A program made the translations under genes and the position numbers. Under the pieces are notes generated by a model that made no database searches, was not told where the DNA came from, and saw only the letters and a program-made list of their open reading frames with translations. Positions 5,845 through 7,199 of a stretch of DNA of 7,199 nt are shown here, in pieces; the stretch's first letter is position 1, and each line of letters starts with the position of its first letter. Source of the DNA: an uncultured Candidatus Altimarinota bacterium (GTDB lineage Bacteria > Patescibacteriota > Gracilibacteria > BD1-5 > UBA6164); assembly GCA_937944175.1 (NCBI GenBank), contig CALDZW010000107.1:1-7199 (forward strand), read 5' to 3'.

Positions 5845-7199
5845 TTGTTATCACTAAATCTCATTTTGAATCAATATCTATCACTATTTTTTCTCAGGCA
5901 CATATCTCTCCAGATAAGAGTTTCATACTTAAACTATTCATAATAGTATTAGTAATGGCTCTTTTGAGAGGCCTTGCTCCAAAATCAGGATCATATCAGG
6001 TTTTTGCAATGTATTTCTTGAGATTATCGCTAAACTCTGCTTGAATATCTTGGTTTGACAGAGTGGTGGCTACATTCTTCAGAAGTATATCTATTATTCA
6101 GATAATCAGTGTTTCATCAAGTTCATTAAATTTTATGATATCATCAATCCTATTGAGAAATTCTGGTCTGAAGAACTCTTTTAAGTTATCTTCTATAATA
6201 TTAGAAGTCATGATGATAATAGTATTTTTGAAATCAACTGTTCTTCATTTACTATCTGTGAGTCTTCCATCATCAAGCACTTGAAGAAGGGTGTTAAACA
6301 CGTCAGGATGAGCCTTCTCTACTTCGTCAAAGAGTATCACTGAATATGGTTTTCTTCTGACAGCTTCAGTCAGTTGTCATCCTTCTTCATGTCATACATA
6401 TCCAGGGGGTGATCCGATGAGTCTAGAGACAGAATGTTTTTCCATATATTCACTCATATCAATTCTGATAAAAGCATTTTTATCATTAAAAAGTGTTTCA
6501 GTAAGTGCTTTAGCGGTTTCTGTTTTCCCAACTCAAGTAGGGCCTAAAAAGAGAAAACTTCCAAGAGGTTTGTCAGCCTCACTCAGTCAGGCTTTTGCTC
6601 TTCTAATGGCATTGCTTACTGCAGTAATAGCGGCATCCTGTCAGATAACAGATTGTCTTAAAATATCTTCTAGAGAAAGAAGTTTTTCTTTTTCAGTTTC
6701 AAGGAGTTTGGTTGCAGGAATTCATGTCCATTTGGCAATAATCTCAGCAATATCTTCTGATTCTACTCTGTCTCGTAAAAAGCTTTTTCCATTTTTATGA
6801 AGTACTTGAAGTTTTTCTTCAGTTTCATGAATACGTTTTGTAGTATTTGGAATCTCGGAGTATCTCACTCTTGCAACCTCTCAGAGATTTCCTTCTCTTT
6901 CATAATGATCTGCTTCTATATTTAGAGTATCAACTTTTTCTCTGAGAGTTTTGATTTCTACAATTAAATCTTTTTCTTTTTTCCAAGCTGATGTCAGAGT
7001 TTGAACCTGTTCTTTTTTAGAGGCAATATTTTTTGCTAGTTCAGAGATCTTCTCTGTGGGGACAGCAGATCTGCTGTCCCTACTTTGCTCTGCTTTTTTT
7101 GCTTCTAACTCAATTTCTAGAGTTCTTAATTCTTTTTCTAATATTTCAACTTCCATTGGCTTAGAAATACTTTTCATTTTTACACTGGATAGTGCCTCA
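5831..7199 (-). CDS. clpB: ATP-dependent disaggregase ClpB, C-terminal half (code 25)
   Basis: ClpB is a cytosolic hexameric AAA+ disaggregase that works with DnaK. The window holds its last 455 residues plus the TAA at 5831-5833; NBD1 and the N-terminus lie beyond 7199 (full ClpB is about 860 residues). In order it shows ALSSVKMKSISKPMEVE and the coiled-coil middle domain, WTGIPATKLLETE, VIGQDAAI, NBD2 Walker A GPTGVGKT (6544-6521), the pore-loop motif GSPPGYVGHEEGGQLTEAV, Walker B VILFDEVEKAHPDV, FRPEFLNRID with the arginine finger, and the sensor-2 segment GYDPDFGARPLKRAI. Twelve UGA codons are read as Gly, including the third-last Gly of Walker A and three in the pore loop/GG motif. The segment between TSN and FRPEF is short. 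A 28-bp palindrome encodes SRDSRSAVPT within the middle-domain coiled coil. The start codon is not visible. Confidence 0.96.
7056..7083. repeat. 28-bp near-perfect palindrome inserted in frame in clpB
   Basis: The ends GTGGGG and CCCTAC (one mismatched pair) flank the core ACAGCAGATCTGCTGT. It is read in frame on the minus strand as part of SRDSRSAVPT, interrupting the charged coiled coil of the ClpB middle domain with non-heptad, Pro-containing sequence. Length and outer ends match the palindrome at 2459-2486 in tex. Confidence 0.8.

Noticed and set aside
6063..6800. Two plus-strand open frames (6063-6284, 6417-6800)
   Set aside because: They are antisense to ClpB NBD2, where Walker A, Walker B and sensor-2 motifs fix the minus strand as coding.

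Overview
The window comes from an AT-rich bacterium that reads UGA as glycine (genetic code 25), the code known from Candidatus Absconditabacteria (SR1) and Gracilibacteria (BD1-5) in the Candidate Phyla Radiation. The sequence shows this directly. About 20 in-frame UGAs in tex, 12 in the visible part of clpB and about 30 in a patatin-like gene fall where these families carry glycine, including the ClpB Walker A glycine and both glycines of the patatin GxSxG motif. Ordinary GGN glycine codons are used alongside UGA. Read with the standard code, every gene here breaks into short fragments.

Layout. Positions 1-1775 (minus strand) hold small, unrecognised ORFs rich in UGA codons. In transcription order they are a Cys-free helical ORF (1775-1416), a Cys-rich ORF (1374-1048) that may be the frameshifted rest of the same gene, a Cys-rich ORF (907-551), a 72-residue Cys-containing ORF (481-263), and a partial basic ORF running off the left edge (251-1). 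Positions 1776-1990 form a divergent promoter region. Positions 1991-4201 (plus) carry a complete Tex-type RNA-binding protein. Positions 5735-4211 (minus) carry a patatin-like phospholipase gene, convergent with tex, whose catalytic Ser and Asp lie in different frames because of one extra base in an A4 run. Positions 7199-5831 (minus) carry the C-terminal half of ClpB.

Two genes are interrupted, in frame, by short palindromic elements. Tex and ClpB each carry a 28-bp palindrome with the same outer ends (GTAGGG...CCCTAC) but a different core, and tex also carries a C-rich/G-rich inverted repeat. All three are translated into extra peptide. They look like dispersed protein-coding palindromic repeats, similar in concept to Rickettsia palindromic elements.

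Tex (RNA/transcription-associated) and ClpB (protein disaggregase) are housekeeping functions and do not form an obvious pathway with their neighbours. The least explained parts are the small Cys-rich ORFs at the left and the roughly 235-residue N-terminal region of the patatin-like protein.
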